A stretch of 64,000 nt of DNA from Anopheles merus (GCF_017562075.2 NC_054081.1:22572793-22636792); one strand, 5' to 3'. Positions 9,971 through 22,193 are shown, counted from the first letter of the stretch. The notes: generated by a model from the sequence alone, not told the origin. Program-made: numbers and translations.

Positions 9971-12900
9971 TTAACCTAGGGAATTCCAGTCGAAAGAGTC
10001 ATAGTGCGCATTAAATCGGATAGCCATCCCAGTCAAAGGTTCATTATCGCTATATGCACGTCTAGTTTGGTCAACTCTTAGTAGCCTAAAGTTTCTTAAA
10101 ATACGAGCAGGTACGTGGAAATTAACTCTAGCTAAAAGGTCAGGTAAATCTATCTCTCCTAGGATGATTTTCTTCATGAACAATATTTGCGCCGTTTCGC
10201 GACGAGTAGCGAGAGATTCGTGTCCAAAAATTAAACACCGGGCATGATAACTAGGTCTCGCTGCTACGTTACGCCAGGGTGTGAACCGTAAGACCAAACG
10301 GGTGAATTTTTTCTGCACTGACTCAATCTTATTCGACCATAACGACGACGATGGGCACCAAACTACTGAGGAGTATTCTAAGATGGATCTGACTAGTGAT
10401 TTGTAGAGTGCGACAAGACAATGTGGGTCGGAGAGTTCTCTCGACTGCCTGCGTATAAATCCTAGCATTCTGTTCGCACTATCAATTATTTCGTTATGAT
10501 GCACATGAAAGTCAAGTTTACGGTCAAGACTAACTCCTAAGTCTTTTACTGTACTGTGTCGTTGTAATTGTGTACCGGAGATGCAGTAGTTAAACACTAT
10601 TGGACAATTAGAACGGTGAAACGACATGGACAAACATTTATCAACAGAAATTTGTAGGTCGTTGTTCAGACACCAGTCGGAAAAAGAGTCGATCGATGCT
10701 TGCAGGACAAGACAATCACCAAAACACCTCACAAGAAAAAAAAGTCTAAGATCGTCCGCATACAATAAACATTCAGATTCCTTTACTACAGTAGTAACGT
10801 CATTGAAAAATAGAGAAAACAGCAAGGGTCCAAGGCTACTACCCTGTGGCACGCCTGAACAACTCACGAATTCCCTAGATGTCATACATTCAACTTTGAC
10901 GCGATATCGACGATTGGTGAGGTAAGATTCGAACCACTCCACTAAAGGGGTAGAGAATCCAAGACGAGCAAGCTTCGCCAGCAGCAAGCAATGATTCACC
11001 CGATCAAAGGCAGCCTTAAGGTCGGTATAGATGACATCCATCTAGGCTCCCGAAGCGAATGCAGCATGGCAGTGAGATACATAGTGTTGATATCAGCGAG
11101 CGGCAACAGTTCAACAGCGAGTTCTGGACGACGACTTCAAAAACCTTAGCAAAGTAGTAATGCCACGGTAGTTTTCCACTAAGCTCTTATCCCCCTTTTT
11201 ATGCACAGGAAACATGTAGGACGATTTCCATGCTGCTGGAAACATACGCTGATTGAGCGAGAGTGTGAAGATACGAGCCAGAGGTCCGGCCAAAACTTCG
11301 CTGCATTTGGCAAGAACTGCGGTTGGAATACCATCAGGTCCAGGGTTGTAGGATGGTTTGACCTGCTTGAGCGCCTTTAGCACAGAATCTCTGGAGATGT
11401 TTATGTCACGCACATTAACATCGACAGCGTCGGAGGGCACGTTGTTGAGAGCAGCATCCAATGAGAAGCCAGGAGCTTCAGTGGCAAACGAACTCATGAA
11501 ACGATAGGCAAATAAATTGCAGGTTTCCTCTTTGGTACACGAAGTTGTTCCATTAAAGGAAACTATAGCTGGCAGGGTTCAAGCCCCAAATAATAGACCG
11601 CGCCCCCATACGTAGGACTGACTATCCTGCTATGGTAACAATAAGTCACTGAAAGCCAAGCCCACTTCATTAGTGGGTACAGGCAGGCCTTGACCGGCAG
11701 CGGTTGTTGTGCCAAAAGAAGAAGAAGAAGATAGCTGGCAGGGAGCTGTTTTTTCGTTTTGTGTCGACATACCTCCAAAATTTTTTCGGTTTTCTTTTTA
11801 AGCTGAACTGTATACGGATCAAAAAACGAGAGTGAAGTTGTCTATTATAGCTTCGATATACATTGTGTGTGGCGATGAACCGCAATCTCGATTGTTGTGT
11901 TCCACTGTTTTGATAAAACCGATAGCAGGAAGATTTGTTTCGTTTTAAGCGGCGTAATTGAGCATTACCCCACGGTGGACCCTGTCGTGGACGTTTTATA
12001 GGGCAACAGGCAGATAAATGTTCCGTAAATTTCCGATTGAACATATCGAGTACATGGTTTACGTCCGGGTTTCCATCAAGGAATGACCAGTCAGAAGATT
12101 GCAGTAGATCATTTAGAATCAAAAGTTTGTGCGACTGTAGTCGAGCATGCCTGATTTTTGATGTGATGTTGTGTGATGTTCTGCTTTGGCTAAGCCGTTC
12201 GGCAGTCATAGCTCTATAGGCGGATGATAGCAATCAATAGCAACTATGGGGAAGGGTGTTATTGCCGGTGTAGAGCATTGTTGCAGGATATCGTCGCATA
12301 CAAAGATCAATTCGAGGTATTTATTCGACGCATTATGAATTTTGTTAATCTAGTCCGTTGCTATTCATACAATCAAGAAGAAGGCGACAGTTGTCCGTGA
12401 TCCTCGAGCTTTCGTAGTCAACTTGGAGCATAAGTGGATTTGTTTCATCGGGTATCCAATTCAGGTTTGACAAATTGAAGTCCCCGATTAACAAACACAT
12501 TTCATTAGCTTTACATGCTACGTCGTCAATGGTTGAACAGATTGTATGAATAACCGACGTGTTATTTGCCATGTCAGGAGGAACATACATTGCGCCGATA
12601 ACATACGTTTTCTTAATGCTGTAAATCTTTAACCAAAGTTGCTCGACAGTGTCTGATGTAGAACATAAGAGTAATCGCAAATGTGAGGCGACAGCTATGG
12701 GAACCCCACCACCTTTGGTTTTCCTACTATTTCTGTCATTACGGTCCTTTCTGAAGACGATATAATGGTCCGGAAACAACTGTGACGACTTAATAGAGGA
12801 GTCCAACCATGTTTCAGTCAGGATAATGACGTCGTAATGAGTAGTAGAAACATAATCGAATACCTCATGACATTTAGTTTTTAGTCCTCTTACATTTTGA

Positions 12901-13121
12901 TATAAAAATAACAAATCGTCAGTATTATTTAAGGAGGCAACCCCAGCAGGAATGACATGACCGTCGTGCGTTTGTGTGAGTGTAGGATCTGTACTGTAGC
13001 AATAGTGCTGCTGATGTTGCGTAGTGTTGGGTTCACGATCGTTAAGTAGCCTGCACGAAAAGCCGTTACTATAGACTGCTTCAGTGGTGGTAAAGTTGTT
13101 TCTTGTTGGAGGAACAATCAT
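9971..13121 (-). pseudogene. CR1-clade ORF2: AP endonuclease and reverse transcriptase, broken
   Basis: The endonuclease is read from 13121 to 12345 and shows LLFLYQNVRGLKTK, VIILTETWLD and IGDFNL, typical of AP-like LINE endonucleases that nick the target. The linker region is at 12233-11745 (KPKKFWRYVDTK). RT begins at 11497 (NPGPDGIPTAVL, HKKGDKSLVENYRGIT) and continues from 11041 (DLKAAFDRVNH, GVPQGSSLGPLLF, catalytic YADD near residue 96 of that piece) to the stop at 9971. The product would reverse-transcribe the element RNA at the nick. There are frameshifts between all three blocks, and part of the RT between about 11041 and 11165 appears deleted. A 5'-truncated SINE lies between linker and RT. 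Not functional. Confidence 0.85.
11578..11730 (+). mobile_element. SINE200-type SINE truncated at the B box
   Basis: The copy begins at the B box (GGGTTCAAGCCCC, its first three G shared with the duplication) and lacks the A-box half. It is flanked by the perfect 13-bp repeat ATAGCTGGCAGGG (11565-11577 and 11731-11743) and ends in a (GAA)n tail. Because a target duplication is present, the truncation happened during insertion (incomplete reverse transcription), not by later decay. It contains a short extra segment (TTCATTAGTGGGTACA) that the other two copies lack, so it is a different subfamily. Confidence 0.9.
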
Positions 13122-13246
13122 CAGGTGAGTGCGTAAATTATCAACAAAAGTTGTTTCGGCGTTATTTGGCTCATATGCGATGTACAGCTGATTAGCGAGC
13201 GTGCGAGTGTGCGTGATGTGTGTGAATTGTTTATCGGTGTTGATAA

Positions 13247-14247
13247 TTAGTGGATTTGCGGTGTGGGTGAAGTGTGTGGAGTGTGTGCTGAAAGTATTGT
13301 GTGATCCAACAGCTGTGGTGATCGAATATCCTGCGCTGTAGATAGGGTTGTAGGTGTTGAAAGTCTCATTGGCGGTAGACGAAAACTTGCACCTGGTTGT
13401 TGAGCTCGGTAGTCGACAAATTCACGCACCGATAGACCAAGCGGCCAAGTATCGGGGGAAAGAGCCCTTTCACGTTGAGTAAGAGGCACAAACACCTTAA
13501 ATGATAGAAATGGAAGTGTTGCTGTGTTTGTGCCTTGTCGTACAAGGCAATATGCAGTGACATCCTCAATGGTCAAAGCATGTTAGACCATTTACTCTAT
13601 TTGGTGACTGGATGTATCTGGAGCGAACCGGGAAATATACAATGCGCACTTCTGCACCGTAGACTGAGCGGGGACTATTTTAATCAGAAATGTAGTTGTA
13701 TCTTTGTTTGTGCCTGTGATCATGGGTGGAGCTCGATTTTTGCGATACATATCATCGATCGGCTTATTATGTTGGTTCTGGTTGTTATTGTTTTGGGTGT
13801 TGATGGGTCTGGCGCCAAATGTAAACAACGTACGGTTGTCAGTAGCGACTTCCGAAACAAACGTTTTGGCCGATTTATGCGTCGAATTTTAGTAGGGGGG
13901 TGGCTACTTTGTGGAGTTTTTAGATCGAGCTGGCTCATTCGTGCAAACCCAGTTTTAATTTCATTAGTCAATGGCTCCATAACGGTGTTGATGCTTTCGG
14001 CGACTGTTGTTATTGCCGCCTGGAAGCCAGATTGCATGGCTGCGTCTTTTACGAACTTGGTGCGCGGATTCATAAATACGTTGTTGCAGCCAATACAGCA
14101 TCAGTGTAATTGTTTATATTCCGCAATGCGCAGGAACAGATCAGCAGGAACCGAAGTGCAGCGCTGGTGAAATGGAGAGTCGCACAGGCAGCAGCTGATA
14201 GATGCCTCCACAATTTCCATAGTGCAGGCGTTGCAAATACGGGCCAT
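13247..14247 (-). pseudogene. CR1-clade ORF1 with N-terminal PHD-like zinc finger, broken
   Basis: From ATG at 14247 the protein opens with Cys pairs (CNAC, CCLC), then FHQRC and, after an in-frame TGA at 14103-14101, CCIGC. This is the C4-H-C3 spacing of a PHD/RING-like finger found at the start of ORF1 in T1/Q-type elements. The frame then continues (MNPRTKFVKDAA...) to about 13800, shifts, and continues as KCALYISRFAPDTS with two stop codons near 13592 and 13580. It ends in a block with WPLGLSVREFVDYR, the conserved C-terminal part of this ORF1 family. ORF1 proteins bind RNA in the retrotransposition particle. One frameshift and at least three stops make it a pseudogene. Confidence 0.78.
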
Positions 14248-14841
14248 TATACGGGAGCGGTGCAGGTTTTCGTTGCAGCAATAAGAGCGATGGCGGTTAG
14301 GACACGCGAACTTAGATGCGATCCGAAAAACGAAATTTACGCGAATTTTATTGTCAGCAGAGATAAACGCACTATTGAACGGTAATGGAACGGTGTTCTA
14401 AAATACTGTGATTATACAGAAAACGGAAAATAGTGTGATAAACAGCGCGATTTTCAAGAAAATATACGGAGCGAAACGCGAATGCGACTTTTACGTTAAA
14501 CGTCAAACGTCAAACCTTTTTTTTTTTACAAGGAGGGGGAATCTTCGAAAGACTCCCGTTGTCGCACGGGTGTTGACATAGGATTCTTACCCAGTAAACC
14601 CCCTCCTTGGGCCATTTACCCTTCCCCATGGGTTCACCTTTCGGTATGCTTCTTGGGGAAGGGATATGCATTAGCATTTCATCCTCGCTGCTGCACGATG
14701 AGCCAAAGTTTGCGAGACAGATTTGACAGTTATCACGCGAACACAAAACGGTCATGACGACGACGCGAAACACCAGGCACTAAACGACACTTTTTCCGCC
14801 GCGCACTCACGTGTTCACTAACACATACACTCACGATGAAT

Positions 14842-16062
14842 TTAAATATCGCCGAGCTGCTGGTCTTGCTTCCATTTTTGATGCAGCTTGGTCAGGATCA
14901 GACGCATTGTTGTTGCCGCTGCCTTCCATGAGTCGGTGTGCTGCAGTATGACTTGTACCAGGTTGGAACGGCCCACCTCTACTCTGCAACTCTCGTTCAA
15001 CTGCAGGCGTTCCTCGGCGAATCGGGGGAACATGACGTGGTCCACCGTCTCATCTTCATCCTTGCACGCAGGGCACCGAGATGAAGAGGCGCGATTGAAC
15101 TTGTGCAGATAGCTTCTAAAACAGCCGTGGCCGGAAAGAACCTGGGTGACAAAGTAGTCCACATCACCATGTTTCCTGTCTAGCCATGCTGTACCGTCGG
15201 GGATCAGCAAGTAGGTCCATCTTCCATTCAACGAGTTACTCCACTCGTTCTGCCATTGCCGCATCGATGCTTGCCTTGAGGCTTTCTTGGCAGTCTCGGT
15301 GAAAGATTCCCCCGCACGCGATTTCCGGAAGTTCTTCGAGTCCTCCTCGAAGGTGATGCAAAGAGGTATCATGCTCGCAATAACGCATACCGCTTCATAC
15401 GAAATGGTACGGTACGCGCTAGTAACACGCATGGCCAACTTCCTGTGCACCTTATTCACGGTGTTCTGGTGCTGCTTCTCCTTTAGTATATGCGCCTAAA
15501 CCGACGCTCCGTACCTCAACACCGAGATGGCGCCGTTAGCATGAAGACGCGTAATGCTGCTACTCGGTCCGCCAATGTTTGGAGTGAATGCCGCTAGTGC
15601 ATTTATTGCTTTCATGGCCTTCTTGCAGGCTTCCTCGAGGTGGCTCTTAAATTTCAGTCGGTCATCAATGACTACCTTAAGATACTTCAGCGATCTGGTA
15701 GACTCGATTTGTACAGTTCCTGCCATTATCGATGCTTTTTGGGGCACCTTGTGACTGCTGATGACGATGAACTCAGTCTTCGCATGCGCAATCTTTAGCT
15801 TTGCATCCCGCATCCACCGGTCAATCCGACCGACTGCGTCGGTGGCAACCATCTCTACCTTCTCAATAGACACGGCTGAGACAGTGATAGCGATGTCGTC
15901 TGCAAAACCAGTGATTTCGACACCAGGAGGGAAGACTAGGGTCAGTACTCCATCATACATGATGTTCCACAGGGTGGGACCTAGCACTGATCCCTGGGGT
16001 ACACCTGCGGTGATGACATTGGTTTTCACTCCTTCCGCCGTATCATACTGCAACACGCGATC
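14842..16062 (-). pseudogene. R1-clade ORF2, C-terminal half (RT palm and Cys/His tail)
   Basis: This piece carries ITAGVPQGSVLGPTLWN, the catalytic block GFADDIAI, and then the thumb to the stop at 15496-15498. A second open piece from 15459 has the R1 tail: GRWTYLLIPDGTAW, TQVLSGHGCFRSYLH and the zinc-binding end CPACKDEDETVDHV. The last Cys of that finger is replaced (MFPRF). A stop lies between the two pieces. The upstream boundary is the hAT TSD at 16063-16070; across the hAT element the frame continues directly into the N-terminal half (RNYLD/DRVLQYD). The region 14528-14841 is 3' UTR with no gene. Confidence 0.88.
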
Positions 16063-16901
16063 GTCAAGATCAGGTATGTCAAACTGGCGGCCCGAGTCGA
16101 TAATGAATGCGGCCCGCGAGAATATTTTGAGAAGTGCTGAAAGCACTGCAAACCAAAAATCTGTTATTACTATTTATCGAAGTGTATTCAATTTTCCAGA
16201 GAAGAACAATCATTGTGTCGCTATATTTTTCTAAATTAACATTAATGTTCCCATAACATCTAACAAACTTATTCTACACGTACGTACAGAACAACGAGAT
16301 TCTTAAGAAACATTAAATCGAATGCAAACTCATTCGTTTTATGTTTCGATTTGTTATGAGTTTATAGTATGCCAATATTTTGTATAACGAATAACTTTTA
16401 TCATAGTAACCTATGATTCACTGTGGTTATAAGTTTCTATCTGAAATAAATTCATTCTGTTCCTAGCCATACAATACGCTGGTTGTTTGCACTACTGCCA
16501 ATACGATTAAATTCTGAATTTTAGCATAATTTTGTTTAGACTCGATTGCACATTCTATATGGAACAGCAGATTTGTGTCTGTCTAGAAACGAAAAAGGAA
16601 TGAATATAACAAAATACACACACTTGGAAACATTGCAACAACTAGTGATGGATTGTCAAACCAACAGTTTCGCTTGTGGTGATCTTGGATTTGACATCCC
16701 TGATTTGCGCGACGAAACGCTCAATCGAGTTCGACACCTCAGCGCGAACAGTATAAATATAAGCGAATTTTAGTTTGTAAGAGGACTCTGGAAAATACAC
16801 TTGATCAATGCAGAACGCTCGGACACATCACATCACTTGTTCCACCACTGAAAGAAATAAAATACGCAGAAACGTACACGCCCATTGTCGTCCGGAGCCT
16901 A

Positions 16902-17711
16902 CACAGCAAATTTCCTCATCCTCCTTCAGTAAAGTTTTTTACTGAAACGGTTCAGTAATAGAATATTTTACTGATTTTCAGCATAAATGTCATTGTTTTA
17001 CTAACTTTCAGCAAAATAAATTACTGAATCCATTTCAGTAATACGCATTTTACTGAAAATCAGTAAAATAAGTGTCAAATTAGTCGTTTCACTGGATATC
17101 AGTAAAACAAATTACTGAAAATGCAGCAATTCATTTTGTCAAATCGACCTGTCAGTCAGATCATCAAAACAAAACAATGCGGTAGCCACTTACTCGTGAT
17201 GTGCAAAAAGTTGATTTTGTAGGCGCTTACAGGCACCCTGGTGAAATTTCAGGTGATATTTCGGATTACGGGATTAATTTAGAACAATTGGCAGCCGTGT
17301 TGGTGTGTAAAATGTTTGCTACAATCCATTGTGCTTGCTGAAATTGCGTGGTGTCTGTGAGCGCTTACTGAACCATTTACACTTGCGGCGGCAAAATACA
17401 GTATAAAAAATCTATAAAACAACACAAAACATGTATGAACATGAATTGAGGAACTGGGAATTTCTGCGCATAAATAAAAACTCAATTTAAAAGAAATATT
17501 TCGTCATTTTTTAATAGCTACCAACTACTGAAAAATCAGTAATATGAGAATGACTTTACTGGGATTTCAGTAAACGAGCTGTCATTTTGGTGAGCACCGG
17601 ACATTACTGAATGATTCAGTAAACATTCTTTTAACTGAAAGGATTACTGAAACTTCAGTTAAAAAACTTCAGTAAAATTTTACTGAAGTTCAGTAAAAAA
17701 AGTTTTCTGTG
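16902..17711. mobile_element. TA-type MITE rich in TTCAGTAA motifs
   Basis: It starts CACAGCAAATTT, ends AAGTTTTCTGTG, and has TA at both edges (16900-16901 and 17712-17713). Both arms (about 16929-17135 and 17520-17700) are packed with the hexamer ACTGAA and its complement, often as TTACTGAA or TTCAGTAA, so the arms can pair in many registers. The middle (17140-17515) has no gene. The TA duplication suggests a mariner-type mobiliser. It lies inside the 4.46-kb hAT element and interrupts a GGAGCC-rich repeat. Confidence 0.78.
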
Positions 17712-17713
17712 TA

Positions 17714-17890
17714 TAGAGCCGTCTAGAGTCATTCGGAACCGTTGGAGTTATTGGTTGTCGCACGGAGCGGCTAATCTGCAGTCAGAAATGGTTCCGGTCG
17801 GTCTTACCGATCGTAATGCATCTGACTGCCGAGTAAAGGCTTCAGTCGGCTCCGAATTGCTCCGAACGGATCTGCACGGCTCCGACCTTA
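17714..17890. repeat. Degenerate CGGAGCC/CGGAACC repeat
   Basis: This block repeats short variants of TCGGAGCC, TCGGAACC and TCCGAAC in both orientations. The same motif stands just left of the TTCAGTAA MITE (TCCGGAGCC at 16891-16899), so the MITE split it. A similar block occurs at 37933-38150. From about 17890 to 18996 I see only AT-rich DNA with no gene. Confidence 0.6.
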
Positions 17891-19004
17891 GTATGTTACA
17901 TCTTTGATATTCTATTGGAGCCACTTCTGTTTTTTCATAATCATCCCACCATAAAAATCAGTTAATATCCAATATGTATGACTTATCGAAAGCGTTTGTA
18001 GCCAAGTTGAATTTATTTGCATCTCACATTCCACAAGACGAATTGTACTTTGCAACCTCCCCAAAAATCAAAACCAAAATGAAATGATTATGGTTAAGAT
18101 AAAAGGATTTAGATTAAGGATTAAAATAAACAAAATGCCGAAGTCCTGCAATACATAGCTAATTAATAAGTTAGCTCATACAGTGCTTTCCTTAATTCGC
18201 GTATCATTTCCCTTCAAGTGTCAAAAAAATATTTGCCAATCTTTTTGGGTTCACACACCACGAATTTGTGTCGAATAAAAATATCGTAATTTAACAAAAT
18301 TATTCATAAACAACGGGTTCTTGTTATAAGAAACGAATATACCACTAGAACATTTGGGACTTGGAAATTAGCGAAAACTAATGTTTAAATACGATTTATT
18401 AAAATTTTTCGCTTGAACTGTCAAAAAATTGCAGGCAAATATTTTTTTTCATTCATCCAGCAATGGATAGCTCAGATTGCTTATAAAAAAATTCGCAACA
18501 GGTAGCTAGATTTCCCCTACCTCAGTGCAAAAGTGGGGTTGAGCGATATTTTCTAGCAGAACTACCGTGTGAGAACGCGACAAATGAAAAATATCCTATT
18601 TTAATAATAAGGATAAAAGAGATTGCATGTGACTTTAAAAGTATATTAAACATTTTTTCAATAACAAAGAGCACAATGAAAAACAACATCGAAAAGTTTT
18701 TAGAAGGAAAAAATTCCAGATTTGAAGCGAGGAGTACAAAAAGTCAATTTGTAATATGAATAATCTGTAATATGTCATCAAGATACCGATTTTACGCCTT
18801 TAAAAATAAGTATTGGGTAAAATTTCAAACTTGTTCATGTTTTCTTGTAGCTTATAATGTTTAGAACACGAGATTATTTTTTATTTTTACTCAGATTTTA
18901 TCAAAATACTAGAACATTTCAATTCAAAATTGCATTTCAAGGTATCAATTATGGCTATAGTGTTCCTAGCAGTTCGCCATAGCTGTACCAATTGTGGTTG
19001 TAAG

Positions 19005-19516
19005 CAGTGTTGTAAACTGTTGACATTTTTTTTGACGTTCGCAGTAGGCTGCTGGTCAAAATCATTTTTCGTTCATCACATTCACTGTTGCCATGACACG
19101 ACTGTTGAAAACCAACATTCATTTGTATGGTTACCTTCAGTGTCTTTGCGATGACATGACTGTAAAAAAATGTAGTTTGAATGTCAATTGACATTCATCT
19201 TGTGAATTCAGAACTGCCTCGAGCCTTTAACAATCGTAAGGGACTGAAAAATTAAATATTTTTACTTGGCCAGAGCGAAAATCAGTGTCTTCTTGCTTGA
19301 GTACACAAATTTAAAAGAAAAAAGTGTTACATAGGAGAGGGAGATCTAGTGCACTCGAAAATGAAAGTCAAATGAATGTCGCCAAAAAATGTCGCCGAAT
19401 CAAACGACATTTTTTGACGTGACTGTAGAATGAAAGAGCCAAAACTGAATGCGAAGCTTCAAATCGTGTCATAGTAGGCAATTTCATGTCAAAGAACGTC
19501 ACCGCTAACAACACTG
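19005..19516. mobile_element. hAT MITE, 512 bp, TSD GTTGTAAG
   Basis: The ends are CAGTGTTGT... and ...AACAACACTG, flanked by a perfect 8-bp direct repeat GTTGTAAG (18997-19004 and 19517-19524). Subterminal TGACGTTC/TGACATTC blocks appear in both orientations near both ends, which is usual for transposase-binding repeats in hAT elements. No coding capacity is present. It sits inside the larger hAT element, in the same superfamily but with different ends. Confidence 0.9.
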
Positions 19517-19524
19517 GTTGTAAG

Positions 19525-20460
19525 CCTAACCTCGTGGATATTTACACCAAAAATCAATTTGTGTCATTGTTTTAACTCAAATCAAGCTGTAATAAGTTGA
19601 CTGCAGGTAAATTAGTAAAATAACACGATTAAGTAAGTAAAATTAACAGTTTCAAATCTCCGTTTTGTATCACTATTTGTATAGATATCCACGCTCAATT
19701 GATCGCACGATTGATGAGGCTAGTCCTAAAATAATACTTTCGTACACTTTTCTGATTACACCGTGCTTAAGCACACACCTGACAATCTTTCATATCACCT
19801 GGAAGCTATACTGAAGCCAGCTACCGTTTCAGCGCTAAACGAAGAGGAGCACAAATCAGGGTGGCCTGTTAGAATTTGTTTGAATGAAGAATAGTAGCCA
19901 TAGTTCAACTATCTTCTGACCAAGATACTTCCGGCCAAGACTAGCACCGCTCAGGGAAGAACAAAAGCGCATTTGGCAATAAGGCGACACGAACGGCTTC
20001 AGATTTCGCTTTCTTCGTATGAAAGTCATTCAAGGCTGTATTATTTTTGTGAAACTGATTCGATTTCATTCTACTGATTATTCCACTGATTACTGGTTCG
20101 AACACTTTACAAATAAATGATGCTTAAAACACAGATTGCGAAAATAACAACGAGAAGCCCGATTTGTTCACTTGTAAACTACGCGCTACAACCAAAACGA
20201 CAGTGTCAATAAAGCATCCATAGTATACTGCATTATTTGGTGCACCAAACGTTAGTTGTACCAATTATAGACTTACGGAAAGTGCTGCTCTAAGCAAAAT
20301 GGTAAGAGATACCAAAAATCTTGGCAACACTTTTTAAAAGGGTGATATTGAACAATGGAAAATGAGCAGTCATAATTGGTGCTATAGCCACATACACTTA
20401 CCCTATTTTATATAAATATTGAGGTAGTATATTTTTATTCTCAACTTTGGTGCCCGCGAA
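19525..20460. other. Inner part of the large hAT element, no gene seen
   Basis: AT-rich sequence with no recognised coding frame. It presumably represents decayed interior of the 4.46-kb hAT-type element. Confidence 0.45.
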
Positions 20461-20537
20461 TTACTGAAAATCTGTACTTCCCTCTGATAATCCTAATAAT
20501 CCTCTGATGAAATGAGTTTGACACAGCTGGTCAAGAT

Positions 20538-21711
20538 AATTCCTCAACAGCCTGCACAAGCGCGGGGGAATCTTCATGCGCTCTACCGCTGCCTCGATTG
20601 CCTCCCAACTAGCACTGTTGAAGGCATTCTTCACATCGATGGTGATGAGCGCACAGTATCGAGCTCCACAACGCTTCCGTTGAAACGCCGCATTACCTTT
20701 TTCCAGCACCGCCAGTATCGCATCCACTGTAGATTGTTTTTTCCAGAAGCCAAATAGACGATCAGACAGACCGTGTGGTCCCTCGGTGTATTTTGTAAGG
20801 CGGTCCAAAATCACCATCTCTTGCACTTTGGCCAGGTTATCCACAAGCACCAAGGGCCTCAAAGCTGACGGGTGGCCAGGCGGCTTACCTGGCTTCGGTA
20901 TCAAGACTAATTTCTATCTTTTCCACATTGACGGAAACTGGCCGGTAGTCAGGGTGTTCATTAGCACGTTTTTGAACACATCAGGGTATGCCAACATAGC
21001 AGCCTTCATCGCCATATTGGGAATGTCATCAATCCCAGGAGCTTTGCCACATTTTAAACGATTAGGCAGGTTAATAATCTCCTGTCTCGTTATAGGCACA
21101 GGGTCAGTCTCTGGCGTGTTGATCGTAGGACTGAGGTTCGGTGGTGCATGTGTTGGAAACAGGGTTTCAATAATGCTCTTCAGCTTTACAGGAAACTGTT
21201 CTACAGGTTCCGAAGACTTTACCTTATTCATGAGTGTATTGAAGGCAAGTCCCCAGGGCTTTCGAGCGATTTCGTCGCATAGCTTGAGGAAGTGTTGCCT
21301 TTTATTGGCTATAATCGCTCTTTTAAGTTCTGACCTAACCGCAATGTATACGATCCTGAGTTGCTGTTTGACTTAAGGGCATCTTTCTCGCTGCATTTTG
21401 CGCCGTGCTGCTACGCATTGAGCCCGTTGTCTTTTAATCGACGCGTTCCACCAGTACACAGTTGTTCGTCGTCAGTTAGGAGGTTTTCTTCTTGGCATAG
21501 CGCCATCTCAAGCTTTGGTAAGGGCTATCACGATTTGAGAGGCACTCACGGCTTCGCCAAAATCTCGGAAAGCTAAAAGCTCCTTAAAGAAATCCTCATT
21601 GAAGGATTCGCTTTTCCAGCCTCTACCACCAACTCGGGACCCATGCGCTGATGATAATGTTAGCCTATGCCCTTCCCTACTAGCAATGAGAATGTAAAAG
21701 TGTGCGTCTTT
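20538..21711 (-). pseudogene. R1-clade ORF2, linker and RT N-terminal half
   Basis: On the minus strand this runs from a linker (GRGWKSESFNEDFFKELL near 21610) through VYWWN near 21440 and NKRQHFLKLCDEI near 21310 to the RT fingers (KCGKAPGIDDIP), then IPKPGKPPGHPS, ITIDVKNAFNSASW and RLCRLLRNYL. These are R1-clade hallmarks, with IDVKNAFN holding the first catalytic Asp region. Stops lie in the linker and a shift lies near 20910. Its right edge is cut by the TIR element at 21712 and its left edge by the hAT element. It continues into the piece at 14842-16062. Confidence 0.88.
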
Positions 21712-22119
21712 CAGGCGAGGGGCATGTAGAAGCAGGGGGAGACGGCTGGAAATATGCGGAATTGCTCGGAGGCGAGAGCGTGTTTTGCTTTCTACACAGT
21801 TTTCGCACTCACACAATCACACATGTGTGAATGTGTGCGTTCACTTTCAGCCTGCGCGCTCAGTTTGGTTTTCTCGCAGCGGCTTGCTGGTTTCGGTGTC
21901 TCGCTCGCACTAGTGCAGCGAGTGTTCCTCGTGCGTTCCCTTTCTTGCTACCACACAAAATCGTCAGTACAGTTCAAGCCTTCGCAGCGTGAGGCCGCGC
22001 GCGTGTTAGCCTAAGTCCCGGGCGCTCGATGTAATTTGAAGTGAAGTGTTGAAGTTTTATTTATTTCAAGTCACATTATTACGGCCTCGGTCGTATTTTC
22101 AAGTGTTGAAGTGTTGTGC

Positions 22120-22193
22120 GCATTGAAATAAAGCAGCGTTAATCTTTCATAATTCAACATGAATATGTAAATTATGCTGCTTTATTTCAATGC
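22120..22193. repeat. Perfect 18-bp inverted repeat
   Basis: GCATTGAAATAAAGCAGC (22120-22137) is repeated in inverse at 22176-22193, with a 38-nt loop. Weaker inverted similarity extends outward (GTGTTGAAGTG against TATTCAACATAC). It lies within the TIR element near its left end. Either a hairpin in a transcript or a remnant of a smaller foldback element. Confidence 0.8.

Larger units (their letters stand above)
9806..14510 (-). mobile_element. CR1-clade (T1/Q-like) non-LTR retrotransposon, nearly full length
   Basis: The order on the minus strand is 5' region (about 14510-14248, opening with repeats of TTTGACG), ORF1 with a PHD finger (14247-13247), ORF2 with endonuclease and RT (13121-9971), and a 3' end of tandem octamers close to ACAAATAA (about 9812-9838). 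Short tandem 3' repeats in place of a poly(A) tail, together with a PHD-type ORF1, are CR1-clade characters; T1 and Q are the Anopheles members. Its 5' end abuts the poly(A) end of the R1 element at 14517 with almost no spacer. A SINE interrupts it at 11578-11730. Multiple stops and shifts make it inactive. Confidence 0.82.
16071..20529. mobile_element. 4.46-kb hAT-superfamily element inserted in the R1 reverse transcriptase
   Basis: The ends are CAGGTATGTCAAACTGGCGG and the inverse of CAGCTGTGTCAAACTCATTT, sharing CAG-x2-TGTCAAACT. They are flanked by a perfect 8-bp repeat GTCAAGAT (16063-16070 and 20530-20537). Removing the element and one repeat restores the R1 RT frame exactly. CAG(G)-type ends of this sequence and 8-bp duplications are hAT characters. 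No transposase is visible in 4.46 kb, so it is non-autonomous or very decayed. Two further MITEs lie inside it (16902-17711 and 19005-19516). A 75-codon frame at 16546-16773 has no recognised family. Confidence 0.85.

Noticed and set aside
13535..14170. 211-codon plus-strand frame
   Set aside because: Antisense shadow of the CR1 ORF1, which has recognisable motifs on the minus strand.
16546..16773. 75-codon frame as hAT transposase exon
   Set aside because: No RW or hAT-dimerisation motif is present and no neighbouring frame extends it.
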